A stretch of DNA of 64,000 nucleotides from Cupriavidus pauculus (GTDB lineage Bacteria > Pseudomonadota > Gammaproteobacteria > Burkholderiales > Burkholderiaceae): NCBI RefSeq assembly GCF_008801835.1, contig NZ_VZOW01000001.1, positions 496,001-560,000 of the forward strand, in the 5' to 3' direction. The position numbers were made by a program, and so were the translations under genes. Below, in pieces: positions 1 to 9,759 of the stretch; the stretch's first letter is position 1, and the number at the start of each line of letters is the position of its first letter. The notes below the pieces were generated by a model. The model was not told where the DNA came from and did not search any database. It was given only the letters and a program-made list of their open reading frames with translations.

Positions 1-497
1 TCGAACTCGACCATTACGCCGATGCGGGTGCCGTGCAGGTACGACGCCAGCTTGCCGCCGTTGGCATAACGCACGAAGCGGCGGATCGTCATGTTTTCGC
101 CGATCTTGCCGATCAGCGCCGAACGCACTGCATCGACAGTCGAACCGTCCATTTCCAGCGCCGACAGCGCGGCCACGTCGGCCGGGGCCTGCTTGGCGAC
201 CAGTTCGGCAACCTTGGCGCCGAAGCCCAGGAAGTCGTCGTTCTTCGAAACGAAGTCGGTTTCGCAGTTCAGCTCGACCAGCGCGCCGGTGGTGCCGTCG
301 ATGTAGGTGACGACAATGCCTTCGGCGGTCACGCGCGAAGCGGCCTTGCTGGCCTTGTTGCCCAGCTTGACGCGCAGCAGCTCTTCAGCCTTGCCCAGAT
401 CGCCATCGGCTTCGGTCAGGGCCTTCTTGCATTCCATCATCGGCGCGTCGGTCTTCGCGCGCAGTTCTGCAACCATGCTTGCGGTAATTGCCGCCAT
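1..497 (-). CDS. tsf: Elongation factor Ts (partial, C-terminus beyond window edge)
   Basis: Guanine nucleotide exchange factor that recycles EF-Tu-GDP during translation. About 165 N-terminal residues are present, beginning [16 protein letters not shown]; the family is usually near 290 residues. The N-terminal UBA-like helical domain (about 1-50) and the EF-Tu-contacting CETDFVSKN motif near residue 80 are visible. The ATG at 495-497 is preceded on the minus strand by AAGGAG with normal spacing. It is the second gene after rpsB, 165 bp downstream, the classic rpsB-tsf order. The gene runs off the left end, so the C-terminal core cannot be checked. Confidence 0.97.
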   Translation of the reverse strand, partial: MAAITASMVAELRAKTDAPMMECKKALTEADGDLGKAEELLRVKLGNKASKAASRVTAEGIVVTYIDGTTGALVELNCETDFVSKNDDFLGFGAKVAELVAKQAPADVAALSALEMDGSTVDAVRSALIGKIGENMTIRRFVRYANGGKLASYLHGTRIGVMVEF

Positions 498-572
498 TTG
501 TCACTCCTTGTGTGGTTGGCCTCATCCGCGGCAAAGCTTATCCGCCACGGATGACACTGAATCTGTTTGCAA

Positions 573-599
573 AAAGGGGGCGCCAGAAGTGCCCCCTTT
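573..599 (-). terminator. rpsB-tsf intergenic hairpin (attenuator/partial terminator)
   Basis: A 9-bp perfect stem (AAAGGGGGC at 573-581 pairs with GCCCCCTTT at 591-599) with a 9-nt loop. Read on the minus strand it is followed by a T run, so it has intrinsic terminator form. It sits between rpsB and tsf, so it probably only partly terminates and sets the rpsB:tsf ratio. Confidence 0.75.
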
Positions 600-662
600 C
601 TTGGATGCCGCAAGGCGAGCGCCCGTGACCGGTGTGCCCCGGCCTCAGGCGCAGGCGGGCAA

Positions 663-1406
663 TCAGCCTTCCTGAACTTCGACGAATTCGTCGTCGCCGC
701 GCACGGCTTCCACCACTTCCTGCACCGCGTTGGCACGGCCTTCCAGGATGGCGTCAGCCACGCCGCGCACGTACAGGGCCACAGCCTTGCTCGAGTCGTC
801 GTTGCCCGGGATCACGTAGTCGATGCCTTCCGGGGTGTGGTTCGTATCGACCACGCCGATCACGGGAATGCCCAGCTTGTTGGCTTCGGTCACGGCAATC
901 TTGTGGTAGCCGACGTCAACCACGAAGATGGCGTCCGGAACGCCGCCCATGTCCTTGATGCCGCCGATGGACTTTTGCAGCTTGTCCATTTCGCGCTCGA
1001 ACATCAGCGCTTCCTTCTTGCTCATGGTTTCCAGCGCGCCGGCTTCCTTGGCGGCTTCCATGTCCTTCAGGCGCTTGATCGAGATCTTGACGGTCTTGAA
1101 GTTCGTCAGCATGCCGCCGAGCCAGCGGGCGTCGACGTAAGGCATGCCGGCGCGGCCAGCTTCCTCAGCCAGGATTTCGCGCGATTGACGCTTGGTGCCC
1201 ACGAAAAGCACGGTGCCGCGGTTTGCAGCCAGTTGACGCACGTACTTCAGCGCGTCCTGGAACATCGGCAGGGTCTTTTCGAGGTTGATAATGTGGATCT
1301 TGTTGCGATGACCGAAGATGTAAGGGGCCATCTTCGGGTTCCAGAAGCGGGTTTGGTGGCCAAAGTGGCAACCGGCTTCCAGCATTTCGCGCATAGTGAC
1401 GGACAT
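663..1406 (-). CDS. rpsB: 30S ribosomal protein S2
   Basis: Small-subunit ribosomal protein S2, 247 residues, the usual length for this group. It starts [18 protein letters not shown] and carries the S2 signatures [11 protein letters not shown] (N-terminal) and [24 protein letters not shown] (split across about residues 180-205). The reading frame is open for 33 codons upstream, but the ATG at 1404-1406 has a GGAG ribosome-binding site and matches the family start. It is the first gene of the rpsB-tsf operon. The upstream promoter and long structured leader are listed separately and suggest autoregulation by S2. Confidence 0.98.
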   Translation of the reverse strand: MSVTMREMLEAGCHFGHQTRFWNPKMAPYIFGHRNKIHIINLEKTLPMFQDALKYVRQLAANRGTVLFVGTKRQSREILAEEAGRAGMPYVDARWLGGMLTNFKTVKISIKRLKDMEAAKEAGALETMSKKEALMFEREMDKLQKSIGGIKDMGGVPDAIFVVDVGYHKIAVTEANKLGIPVIGVVDTNHTPEGIDYVIPGNDDSSKAVALYVRGVADAILEGRANAVQEVVEAVRGDDEFVEVQEG

Positions 1407-1436
1407 GTGAGGGACTCCAATAGGGTTGTGTCTGAA

Positions 1437-1481
1437 GTCCGCCCCGACATTCCTGAAAAGGAACACCCCGGATGGGCGGAC
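1437..1481 (-). promoter_or_regulatory. Structured rpsB leader, probable S2 autoregulatory element
   Basis: An 8-bp perfect outer stem (GTCCGCCC 1437-1444 with GGGCGGAC 1474-1481) encloses a 5-bp inner hairpin (TTCCT 1450-1454 with AGGAA 1459-1463). It lies in the roughly 150-nt leader between the predicted start of transcription and the rpsB ATG. S2 is known to repress its own operon through the rpsB leader in enterobacteria. Assignment of that role here is inference from position and structure. Confidence 0.6.
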
Positions 1482-1566
1482 CAGCGATTTACAAAAAACG
1501 ACCAATCAACAACATTTGCCGGCGAACTGCCCAATCAATTCGGGACCGCCACCAAGCAAGCCGACG

Positions 1567-1596
1567 ATTGTAGCAACAAAGCCATGGTCTGCTCAA
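1567..1596 (-). promoter_or_regulatory. Predicted sigma-70 promoter of rpsB
   Basis: On the minus strand TTGAGC (1591-1596) and TACAAT (1567-1572) are separated by 18 bp. Transcription would begin near 1560, giving a leader of about 150 nt that contains the stem-loop at 1437-1481. Confidence 0.55.
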
Positions 1597-1683
1597 GCCC
1601 TGCTTGCAACCCGAAGAACACCCTGCGAGCTTTAGTCAATCGACGAATCCCCGTATTTCCCTGCTTTGTCGTCACGAAGGTGA

Positions 1684-1689
1684 GATAAT
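1684..1689 (+). promoter_or_regulatory. Candidate -10 box for map
   Basis: GATAAT lies 66 bp before the map ATG in the rpsB/map divergent spacer (1407-1754). No convincing -35 box is visible at 17 bp, so this is a weak call. Nothing else gene-like is present in the spacer. Confidence 0.35.
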
Positions 1690-1754
1690 CCCGCTTTGCG
1701 AACAGATTTCGGCACAGCTTGTGGCTGCGCCATCACATTTCCAGGCAACGCAGC

Positions 1755-2573
1755 ATGAGTATCCATATCAACACCGCCGAAGACATCGCCCAAATGCGCG
1801 TGGCTTGCCGCCTTGCCTCCGAAGTCCTCGACTACATCACGCCCCACGTGAAGCCCGGTGTCACCACCGGCGAACTCGACAAGCTCTGCCACGCCTATAT
1901 GCGTGACGTACAGGGCACCGTGCCGGCGCCGCTGAACTACGCGCCGCCCGGATACCCGCCCTTCCCGGGCGCCATCTGCACTTCCGTCAACGACGTGATC
2001 TGCCACGGCATCCCAGGCGACCGCGTGCTCAAGAGCGGCGACGTGGTGAACCTGGACATCACGGTAATCACCAAGGAAGGCTACTACGGCGACACCAGCC
2101 GTATGTTCGTGGTCGGCGAAGCCTCGATCCTGGCCAAGCGCCTGTCGCAGATCACCTATGAATGCATGTGGAAGGGTATCCAGCAGGTGCGCAACGGCGC
2201 GCGCCTGGGCGATATCGGGCATGCCATCCAGGTTCACGCGGAAGGCGCGGGCTACAGTGTGGTGCGCGAGTACTGCGGCCACGGCATCGGCAAGGTATTC
2301 CATTCCGATCCGCAGATCCTGCACTATGGCCGTCCCAACACCGGCATGGAAATCAAGACCGGCATGATCTTCACGGTCGAGCCGATGATCAACGCCGGCA
2401 AGCGCGACATCCGCACGATGCCGGACCAATGGACGGTAAAAACGCGCGACCGCAGCCTGTCGGCGCAGTGGGAACACACGGTGCTGGTGACCGAAACCGG
2501 CTACGAGGTGCTCACGCTGTCGGCGGGCTCGCCCGTGCCGCCGGCCTTTATCACAGACACCGTCGCGGCCTGA
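1755..2573 (+). CDS. map: Type I methionine aminopeptidase
   Basis: Removes the initiator methionine from nascent proteins; cytoplasmic dinuclear metalloenzyme of the pita-bread fold. 272 residues. The five metal ligands are readable: Asp in VVNLDITV, Asp in YYGDTSRMF, His in YCGHGIGKVFH, Glu in FTVEPMI and Glu in QWEHTVLV. The absence of a long N-terminal zinc-finger extension marks it as type Ia. The frame is open 12 codons upstream, but the start MSIHINTAED fits the family. It is divergent from rpsB, a common arrangement in proteobacteria, and ends just before an intrinsic terminator. Confidence 0.97.
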   Translation: MSIHINTAEDIAQMRVACRLASEVLDYITPHVKPGVTTGELDKLCHAYMRDVQGTVPAPLNYAPPGYPPFPGAICTSVNDVICHGIPGDRVLKSGDVVNLDITVITKEGYYGDTSRMFVVGEASILAKRLSQITYECMWKGIQQVRNGARLGDIGHAIQVHAEGAGYSVVREYCGHGIGKVFHSDPQILHYGRPNTGMEIKTGMIFTVEPMINAGKRDIRTMPDQWTVKTRDRSLSAQWEHTVLVTETGYEVLTLSAGSPVPPAFITDTVAA

Positions 2574-2588
2574 TCCCGCATCCACGCC

Positions 2589-2618
2589 AGGGCGCCCACC
2601 AAGGCGCCCTTTCTTCTT
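2589..2618 (+). terminator. Intrinsic terminator after map
   Basis: An 8-bp stem (AGGGCGCC 2589-2596 with GGCGCCCT 2603-2610) with a 6-nt loop is followed by TTCTTCTTCC. It lies 15 bp after the map stop codon and immediately before glnD, so glnD probably has its own promoter or depends on readthrough. Confidence 0.75.
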
Positions 2619-2651
2619 CCAGCCGTGCCCACGAACTCGCCCGCCTACCCC

Positions 2652-5225
2652 ATGGACACCACGCCGGAATTGCTGCTCTGCCAGCGCATTCGCGACAAGC
2701 TCAAGGCCGACAAGCAGGCCCTGTTCGCTGATTTCGACGTCACCAATCAGGTCACGCCGCTGGTGACCAGGCTGCGCCGCGCCGTCGACGCCGCACTGGT
2801 GGAAGCGTGGACGAGCCTGGAATTGCCGGCCAGCGCCGCGCTGGTGGCCGTGGGTGGCTATGGCCGCGGCGAGCTGTTCCCGTATTCTGACGTCGATGTG
2901 CTGCTGTTGCTGCAAGCCGAGCCTGACGCCGACACGGCCGCCCGGCTCGAGCGCTTCATCGGCCTGTGCTGGGATCTGGGCCTGGAAATCGGCTCGTCGG
3001 TGCGTACGGTCGACGACTGCATCCGCGAGTCGGCGGCGGACATCACCATCCGCACGTCCTTGCTCGAAGCCCGGCTGCTGACCGGCAACAAGCCGCTGTT
3101 CCAGGCCATGCAGACGCGCTACCTGGCCGATATGGACGCCGCCGATTTCTTCCAGGCCAAGCTGTTGGAACTGCGGCAGCGCCACGCCAAGTATCAGGAC
3201 ACGCCCTACGCGCTGGAACCGAACTGCAAGGAAAGCCCGGGCGGATTGCGCGATCTCCAGGTCATCCTGTGGATGACCAAGGCAGCGGGCCTCGGCGACA
3301 GCTGGAAAGAGCTTTTCGAGCGCGGCCTGCTGACCGAGCGCGAATCGCAGGAACTGGCGCGCAACGAACGTCTGTTGCGCACGATCCGCGCGCGCCTGCA
3401 CCTGCTGGCCGGGCGGCGCCAGGACGTGCTCGTGTTCGACTTGCAGACTGCGCTGGCCGAAGCGTTCGGCTATCGTCAGACCACGCACAAGCGCGCCAGC
3501 GAACAGTTGATGCGGCGCTATTACTGGGCCGCCAAGGCGGTGACGCAGCTCAACAGCGTGCTGCTGCTGAACATCGAGGCGATGCTGTTCCCGAGCGAAT
3601 CGAAGGTGACGCGCGTCATCAACGAACGCTTCGTCGAACGCCAGGGCATGCTGGAAATCACCAGCGACGATCTGTACGAACAGAATCCGCACGCGATCCT
3701 GGAAACGTTCCTGCTGTACGAGCGCACGCCGGGCGTGAAGGGGCTGTCGCCGCGCACCCTGCGCGGGCTGTACAACGCGCGCACGGTGATGGACGCCAGT
3801 TGGCGCAACGACCCGGTCAACCGCAAGCTTTTTCTGGCCATCGTGCAGGAACCGCAAGGCATCACGCATGCGCTGCGCCTGATGAACCAGACCAGCGTGC
3901 TGGGCCGCTATCTGATCAACTTCCGCCGCATCGTCGGCCAGATGCAGCACGATCTGTTCCACGTCTACACCGTGGATCAGCACATCCTGATGGTGGTGCG
4001 CAACATGCGCCGCTTTGCCATCGTCGAGCACACGCACGAATTTCCGTTCTGCAGCCAGTTGATGGCCAGCTTCGACCGGCCGTGGGTGCTCTGGGTGGCG
4101 GCGCTGTTCCATGACATCGCCAAGGGCCGCGGCGGCGATCACTCCAAGCTCGGCACCGTCGATGCGCGGCGCTTCTGCAAGCAGCATGGCATTTCGCGCC
4201 AGGACACCGACCTCATTGCGTGGCTGGTGGAAAATCATCTGACGATGAGCCACGTGGCGCAAAAGCAGGACATGACCGATCCCGAGGTGGTCAAGGCGTT
4301 TGCGCAGGTGGTCGGCAACGAGCGCTACCTGACGGCCTTGTACCTGCTCACGGTCGCCGATATCCGCGGCACCAGCCCGAAGGTCTGGAATGCGTGGAAA
4401 GGCAAACTGCTGGAAGACCTGTACCGCATCACGCTGCGCGTGCTGGGCGGCGCGCAGCTCGATCCGCATTCGTTGTGGGCGCAGAAGCGCGATGACACGA
4501 TCGCGCAGTTGCGCCTGAAGGCGTTCGACCCCGAACTGGCCAAGCCGCTGTGGAACAAGCTCGACATGTCGTTCTTCATGCGCCACGATGCGCGCGACAT
4601 CGCCTGGCTGACGCGGCACCTTTTCAACCAGGTCGATGCGGTCGAGCCGGTGGTCAAGGCGCGCATCTCGCCGGCCGGCGAAGGGCTGCAAGTCGTGGTC
4701 TACGTCAAGGACCAGCCCGACCTGTTCGCGCGGATCTGCGGATATTTCGAACGCAAGGCCTTTTCGATCCAGGACGCCAAGATCGAGACCACGCGCGATG
4801 GTTACGCGCTCGACACCTTCCAGATCACCGATCCCGGCCTGGACGGCGACTATCGCGACATCCTCGCGCTGGTCGAGCACGAACTGGCCCAGCACGTGCG
4901 CCAGGAAAGCCCACTGCCCGACCCCACCCAGGGCCGGCTGTCGCGCCAGTCGCGCAGCTTCCCCATCAAGCCGCGCGTGGACTTGCGTCCCGACGAACGT
5001 GGCCAGTATTACCTGCTGTCGGTGTCCGCCAACGACCGCACCGGCCTGCTCTACGCCATCGCGCGGGTGCTGGCCAAACATCGCGTGTCCGTGCATTCGG
5101 CGCGCATCAATACGCTCGGTGAACGCGTGGAAGACGTGTTCCTGGTCGACGGCTCGCGCCTGACCGCCGACAACCGATTGCAGATTCAGCTTGAACAGGA
5201 TTTGCTCGACGCGCTGGCCATCTGA
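2652..5225 (+). CDS. glnD: Bifunctional PII uridylyltransferase/uridylyl-removing enzyme
   Basis: Nitrogen sensor that uridylylates and deuridylylates PII proteins in response to glutamine. 857 residues from the ATG (MDTTPELL); an in-frame GTG at 2625 would add 9 residues but overlaps the preceding terminator region. Order of domains: nucleotidyltransferase with [18 protein letters not shown] (about 68-85, catalytic Asp80/Asp82), HD hydrolase domain with [17 protein letters not shown] (about 485-505), and two C-terminal ACT domains (about 677-760 and 787-857) beginning near [16 protein letters not shown] and [18 protein letters not shown]. All catalytic and regulatory elements are present, so it appears fully functional. 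Confidence 0.97.
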   Translation: MDTTPELLLCQRIRDKLKADKQALFADFDVTNQVTPLVTRLRRAVDAALVEAWTSLELPASAALVAVGGYGRGELFPYSDVDVLLLLQAEPDADTAARLERFIGLCWDLGLEIGSSVRTVDDCIRESAADITIRTSLLEARLLTGNKPLFQAMQTRYLADMDAADFFQAKLLELRQRHAKYQDTPYALEPNCKESPGGLRDLQVILWMTKAAGLGDSWKELFERGLLTERESQELARNERLLRTIRARLHLLAGRRQDVLVFDLQTALAEAFGYRQTTHKRASEQLMRRYYWAAKAVTQLNSVLLLNIEAMLFPSESKVTRVINERFVERQGMLEITSDDLYEQNPHAILETFLLYERTPGVKGLSPRTLRGLYNARTVMDASWRNDPVNRKLFLAIVQEPQGITHALRLMNQTSVLGRYLINFRRIVGQMQHDLFHVYTVDQHILMVVRNMRRFAIVEHTHEFPFCSQLMASFDRPWVLWVAALFHDIAKGRGGDHSKLGTVDARRFCKQHGISRQDTDLIAWLVENHLTMSHVAQKQDMTDPEVVKAFAQVVGNERYLTALYLLTVADIRGTSPKVWNAWKGKLLEDLYRITLRVLGGAQLDPHSLWAQKRDDTIAQLRLKAFDPELAKPLWNKLDMSFFMRHDARDIAWLTRHLFNQVDAVEPVVKARISPAGEGLQVVVYVKDQPDLFARICGYFERKAFSIQDAKIETTRDGYALDTFQITDPGLDGDYRDILALVEHELAQHVRQESPLPDPTQGRLSRQSRSFPIKPRVDLRPDERGQYYLLSVSANDRTGLLYAIARVLAKHRVSVHSARINTLGERVEDVFLVDGSRLTADNRLQIQLEQDLLDALAI

Positions 5226-5262
5226 CTCTTCCGATGGCCAGCGCATGAGCGCTTGGAACGAT

Positions 5263-7185
5263 ATGACCGATAGCACCCCTCCCGGCCGCAAGACGCTGGG
5301 CATCAAGACCACCTCCACCTCCGACGCACCGCGCAAGGCGAAGCGGCCTGTACGCGTATCGGACTTGAACCGCAAGCGCGTCCAGGACGTGGTCACGGGC
5401 ATCAAGCAAGCCAAGGAGCGCGCATCCGAAAAGGAAAAGCGCAAGCCCGCGGAAGGCGCGCCGCGCCCGGAACGCCAGGCCCGCCCAGCGCGCCCACGTC
5501 CGGCCGAAGGGGAACGCGCGCCACGTCGTTACAGCGATGAAAATCGCGCCGAACGTCCGCGTCGCTTCGACGACCAGAATCAGACCGACCGTCCACGCCG
5601 CTTCGCAGGCAACGAAGGCGCAACCGATCGCCCGCGTCGTTACGGCGATGACAATCGCGCCGAACGTCCGCGCCGCTTCGACGACCAGAATCAGGCCGAC
5701 CGGCCGCGCCGATTTGCCGGCAACGAAGGCGCAACCGATCGTCCGCGCCGCTACGGCGATGACAATCGCGCCGAACGTCCGCGTCGCTTCGACGACCAGA
5801 ACCAGTCCGACCGGCCGCGCCGATTCGCAGGCAACGAAGGCGCAACCGATCGTCCGCGCCGCTTCGCAGGCAGCGAAGGCGCAACCGATCGCCCGCGTCG
5901 TTACGGCGATGACAATCACGCGGAGCGTCCGCGCCGATTCGCAGGCAACGAAGGCGCAACCGATCGCCCGCGCCGTTACGGCGATGACAATCGCGCCGAA
6001 CGTCCGCGTCGCTTCGACGACCAGAACCAGACCGACCGTCCGCGCCGATTTGCCGGCAACGAAGGCGCAACCGATCGCCCGCGTCGTTACGGCGATGACA
6101 ATCGCGCCGAACGTCCGCGTCGCTTCGACGACCAGAACCAGGCCGACCGGCCGCGCCGATTTGCCGGCAACGAAGGCGCAACCGATCGCCCGCGCCGTTA
6201 TGGCGATGACAATCGCGCCGAGCGTCCGCGTCGCTTCGACGACCAGAATCAGACCGACCGTCCGCGTCGCGATGACAACGGCCCGCGCCGTGGTGCTGCG
6301 CCGGCGCGTCGCTTCAGCGACACCGCAGACCGCGCCCGCCCGGTGCGCACCGAGCGCGACGATCGCCCGGCGCCGCGTCCCGCCGCTGCGCAGGCGCCAG
6401 CAGAGCCGCGCGACGACGGTCTCGTCCGTCTTTCCAAGCGCATGTCCGAAATGGGCCTGTGCTCGCGGCGCGAAGCCGACGAGTGGATTCCGCGCGGCTG
6501 GGTGCTCGTCGATGGCAAGCCGATCACCGAGCTCGGCACGCGCGTGCGCCCCGATGCGGAAATCGAAATCCTGCAGGAAGCGCGTTCGGAACAAGGCGAG
6601 CGCGTGACCGTGCTGCTGAACAAGCCGATCGGCTACGTGTCGGGCCAGGCCGAGGACGGCTACGAGCCCGCCGCCGTGCTGTTCGCGCCTGAAAACCAGT
6701 GGGAAAACGATCCCACGCGCAAGCGCTTTGCGCCGTGGCAGCGCAAGAATCTGGCCCCGGCAGGCCGGCTCGATATCGACTCCACGGGCCTGCTCGTGCT
6801 GACGCAGGACGGCCGCATCGCGCGCGCCCTGATCGGCGACGATTCCAATGTCGAAAAGGAATACTTGGTGCGCGTGGAGTGGGAATCGCCGCAGGGCCCG
6901 GTCGAGCGCAATATCAGCGCGGTATTTCCTGAGGACCTGCTCGAACGGCTGCGTTTTGGCCTGTCGCTCGATGGCGTGCCGTTGAAGCCGGCCAAGGTGA
7001 GCTGGCAGAACGAGGAACAGCTGCGTTTTGTGCTGCGCGAAGGACGTAAACGCCAAATCCGCCGCATGTGCGAACAGGTGGGACTGAAGGTAGTCGGCTT
7101 GAAGCGTGTGCGCATGGGCCGCATCGTGCTGGGCGATCTGCCGCCGGGCCAATGGCGCTTCCTGGGCGCGTTCGAAAAATTCTGA
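5263..7185 (+). CDS. rluB: 23S rRNA pseudouridine synthase RluB with long Arg-rich repeat extension
   Basis: Family enzymes isomerise one uridine of 23S rRNA helix 89 to pseudouridine (U2605 in E. coli). About 640 residues; the conserved part is the C-terminal roughly 265 residues, with an S4 RNA-binding domain (RLSKRMSEMGLCSRREADEW) and the RsuA/RluB catalytic motif AGRLDIDSTGLLVLTQDG containing the active Asp. The N-terminal half is a highly charged disordered region including a 243-residue tandem repeat. The start is uncertain: ATG at 5263 (MTDSTPPGRKTL) or ATG at 5245, both just after the glnD stop at 5225. E. coli RluB has a modest basic tail instead, so the architecture is unusual although the enzyme call is firm. 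Confidence 0.93.
   Translation: MTDSTPPGRKTLGIKTTSTSDAPRKAKRPVRVSDLNRKRVQDVVTGIKQAKERASEKEKRKPAEGAPRPERQARPARPRPAEGERAPRRYSDENRAERPRRFDDQNQTDRPRRFAGNEGATDRPRRYGDDNRAERPRRFDDQNQADRPRRFAGNEGATDRPRRYGDDNRAERPRRFDDQNQSDRPRRFAGNEGATDRPRRFAGSEGATDRPRRYGDDNHAERPRRFAGNEGATDRPRRYGDDNRAERPRRFDDQNQTDRPRRFAGNEGATDRPRRYGDDNRAERPRRFDDQNQADRPRRFAGNEGATDRPRRYGDDNRAERPRRFDDQNQTDRPRRDDNGPRRGAAPARRFSDTADRARPVRTERDDRPAPRPAAAQAPAEPRDDGLVRLSKRMSEMGLCSRREADEWIPRGWVLVDGKPITELGTRVRPDAEIEILQEARSEQGERVTVLLNKPIGYVSGQAEDGYEPAAVLFAPENQWENDPTRKRFAPWQRKNLAPAGRLDIDSTGLLVLTQDGRIARALIGDDSNVEKEYLVRVEWESPQGPVERNISAVFPEDLLERLRFGLSLDGVPLKPAKVSWQNEEQLRFVLREGRKRQIRRMCEQVGLKVVGLKRVRMGRIVLGDLPPGQWRFLGAFEKF
5542..6270 (+). repeat. 111-bp tandem coding repeat inside rluB
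   Basis: In-frame tandem repeat with a 37-residue unit built from three RPRR modules: NRAERPRRFDDQNQ, (T/A/S)DRPRRFAGNEGA and TDRPRRYGDD. Equivalent bases recur 111 bp apart (for example 5542 and 5653). Twenty RPRR motifs are present in all. Two internal units have lost or gained one module, so the array shows unequal recombination or slippage in steps of one module. Codon use is very similar between copies, consistent with recent expansion. Confidence 0.95.
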
Positions 7186-7198
7186 CGCCTTGCCGACC

Positions 7199-7227
7199 GC
7201 CGTGCACCGCCGCCCGCGGCGCACGGC
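7199..7227. terminator. Weak hairpin between convergent rluB and the XRE regulator
   Basis: GCCGTGC (7199-7205) can pair with GCACGGC (7221-7227) across a GC-rich loop. There is no T run on either side, so intrinsic termination is uncertain. Confidence 0.3.
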
Positions 7228-7243
7228 GCGACGCTTCGAATGC

Positions 7244-8161
7244 TCAGGCCGGCTGTGCGATGTCGCGCAGCGCCGGCAGCTTGCGCAACGCCGCCTCGGC
7301 GTGCTCGTTGGCCGGCACATAGACCAGCAGCCGTGCTCCATTACGCGGCGCGGTCCAGAAATTCGTCTGGGTCAGGTTGAACGGCCCAGTCGCGGGATGC
7401 GTAAAGCCTTTTACGTGGTTCTGAATGCCCCGCACCTGATAGCGCTGCCATAACCCGCGAAAACGATCCGACGCCGCCATGTAGCGCGCAAGCTGTGCCT
7501 CCCACAGCGGATCCTGCACGTGCTCGGCCATCGCCGCGCGATACAGCGCGACCATATGGCAGATCATGCCTTCCCAATCGATCACCGCGCTGCGCCAGCC
7601 CGGGTGCGTCAGCGCCAGGTAAATGCAATTGCGGTCTTCGGGCGGCAGGCGCGGAATATCGACGCCCAGCAGCCGGCAATACGCGTCGTTGTGCGCCACG
7701 ATGTCGAATCGCGCGTTCTGCACCAGCGCCGGAATCGGATCGAGCTGGTCGAGCAGACGCTGCACGGTGATCGATACCGTTTCGCAAGCAGCCGTGCCCG
7801 CCAGGGCCGACGGACGTTGCAGACCAGCCAACGTGAACAGATGATCGGTTTCCGATGCCGAGCACTGCAGCGCCGCCGCCACCGCGTTCAGCACCTTTGG
7901 CGAAACGCGAATGGGGCGACCCTGTTCGAGCTTGGTGTACCAGGTGATGCCGATGTCGGCCATCGCTGCCACTTCCTCTCGCCGCAAGCCCGGCGTGCGG
8001 CGGCGTCCGATCCGCGACAAGCCAAGCCGCGCCGGATCGAGGCTTTCGCGGCGTGCGCGCAGGAACGCGCCAAGTTCAGCCTCACGGCCCGTCGCCGCAA
8101 TGGCCTCGTGTGAGTCGAGATCCGAATCCAATAACGATGAAGGGTCCTGGCGGGCGTTCAC
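7244..8161 (-). CDS. XRE-family regulator with MmyB-like ligand-binding domain
   Basis: Predicted DNA-binding repressor or activator, 305 residues. An N-terminal helix-turn-helix (about 30-95; LGAFLRARRESLDP, TPGLRREEVAAMADIG, WYTKLEQGRPIRVS) is the pattern of the MmyB-type subfamily. A C-terminal domain beginning near LDQLDPIPALVQNARFDI matches the MmyB-like PAS-type ligand-binding region that binds lipid-like molecules in structural studies. GTG start at 8161 with a GGAG site 9 bases upstream. It is divergent from a DHA2 efflux pump, the usual partner of this regulator type, and both share the spacer with repeated boxes at 8196-8232. The effector is unknown. Confidence 0.9.
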   Translation of the reverse strand: MNARQDPSSLLDSDLDSHEAIAATGREAELGAFLRARRESLDPARLGLSRIGRRRTPGLRREEVAAMADIGITWYTKLEQGRPIRVSPKVLNAVAAALQCSASETDHLFTLAGLQRPSALAGTAACETVSITVQRLLDQLDPIPALVQNARFDIVAHNDAYCRLLGVDIPRLPPEDRNCIYLALTHPGWRSAVIDWEGMICHMVALYRAAMAEHVQDPLWEAQLARYMAASDRFRGLWQRYQVRGIQNHVKGFTHPATGPFNLTQTNFWTAPRNGARLLVYVPANEHAEAALRKLPALRDIAQPA

Positions 8162-8195
8162 GATGCTTCACTCCTGCATAGCCTGACACTTTTTA

Positions 8196-8232
8196 TACCA
8201 GTCTAACTGGACTCTTGTACCAGTCTGGATGG
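8196..8232. promoter_or_regulatory. Duplicated operator-like box in the regulator/efflux spacer
   Basis: Two direct copies of TACCAGTCTnnnTGG lie at 8196-8210 and 8218-8232, offset by 22 bp (about two helical turns). The first copy is also palindromic (CCAGTctaACTGG). The second overlaps a possible pump promoter, TTGTAC (8215-8220) and CATACT (8238-8243) with 17-bp spacing; the first overlaps TATAAA on the other strand. This fits cooperative repression of both genes by the adjacent regulator, an inference from position. Confidence 0.65.
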
Positions 8233-8272
8233 GTGACCATACTCCGGACCTCAAGCTTTGTCGAGGTCCTCC

Positions 8273-9759
8273 ATGCGCACCCCACCCGCTACCGTTTCCA
8301 CTGCAACGCCGGCTGCCACGCCAGCATCGACTGCCGCCACGCCGACGCTTGGCCCCGGCGGTCTCTACGTGCTGCTGGCCGGGCAATTGCTGCCGCAGAT
8401 CGATTTCTCCATCGTCAACGTCGCACTGCATCCCATCGAGCACGGCCTGCATGCCAGTGCGACCGAGCTGGAACTGCTGGTGGCCGTCTATGGCGTGGCC
8501 TTCGCCGTCTGTCTGGCGATGGGCGGTCGGCTTGGCGACAACTTCGGCAGGCGACGGATCTTCAATCTGGGCGTGCTGCTGTTTGGCATCGCCTCGCTGC
8601 TATGCGGCGTGGCCGGATCGATGCCGATGCTGCTCGGTGCGCGGCTGCTGCAAGGCGCGGCGGCCGCGCTGTTGGTGCCACAAATCCTGGCGACGATCCA
8701 CGTCGGCCTGCGTGGTGCGTCGCACGCGCGTGCGCTTGCTCTGTTTGCGTCGGTGGGCGGCATCGCGTTCATCATCGGACAGGTGCTGGGCGGTTTCCTG
8801 GTCGACGCCGACATTGGCGGGCTCGGCTGGCGCAACGCCTTCCTGATCAACCTGCCCGTCTGCGCGGCGATCCTTGCGCTTTCGCCGCGCGTCATTCCGG
8901 AAACGCGCCGCGACAATGCAGCCGGCGTCGACGTTCCCGGCACGACGCTGCTGGCCATCATCATCCTGGCGATCCTGCTGCCCATTTCGATGGGGCCGAT
9001 GTTCCACTGGTCGTGGCCGTTGCTGACGGTGCTGATGTCCGCCGCACCGCTTACGCTATGGCTGTGGCGCGTTGAACTGCGCCAGGAGCGGCGCGGCGCC
9101 CGGCCCCTGATGCCGCCTTCGCTGGTACGGCTGCCGAGTGTGCGCTTCGGCTTTATCGTGGCGATCCTGTTCTATGCGTGCTGGAGCGGCTTTATGTTCG
9201 TGCTGGCACTGGCGTTGCAGGGCGGCGGCGGCATGACGCCGACCATGGCTGGCAACGCGTTCATTCCGCTGGGCTTGGCGTTTTCGGTCACCGCCTTGCA
9301 GAGTCCGCGCATCGTGAATTGGCTGGGCCGCACGCGCGTGCTGGTGTGCGGTTGCCTGATCCAGATGGCCGGCATGGCGGCGCTGGCCTGGACACTGCGC
9401 CATGTCTGGCCGCATCCGGACCTGCTGAACCTGGCGGCGCCGACCATGCTGATTGGCGTGGGCAATGCGATGGTGGTGGGCTGCTTCTACCGCATCGGTC
9501 TGGCGGATATTCCGCCCGAACACGCCGGTGCGGGCAGTGCCGCACTGGCAACGGTGCAGCAGGCTGCGCTGGGATTGGGCTCCGCGCTGTTGGGCTCGGT
9601 ATTCGCCCAGTCGCTCCATCATGGCGGCGGCTATCTCGACGCCACGTTGGCCAGCCTGGGCGCGGAACTGTGCGTGATGACGATCCTGGTGGCCGCGGCG
9701 CTGGTTTATCACACGCGCCACGGCCAACCGGTGCAGGCGCGCTGCGCCGCCGCCCCGGC

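Noticed and set aside
1632-5444. 1270-codon open frame on the minus strand opposite map and glnD
   Set aside because: Antisense to two well-identified genes; frame is open only because of GC-rich third positions, and its translation is His/Arg/Gln-rich without motifs.
5542-6270. Regular repeats in rluB considered as CRISPR or VNTR noncoding repeats
   Set aside because: Unit length is exactly 111 bp, in frame, with protein-level conservation and no unique spacers.
5107-7341. 744-codon open frame on the minus strand opposite rluB repeats
   Set aside because: Repeated composition mirrors the sense repeat; rluB on the plus strand has the S4 and catalytic motifs.
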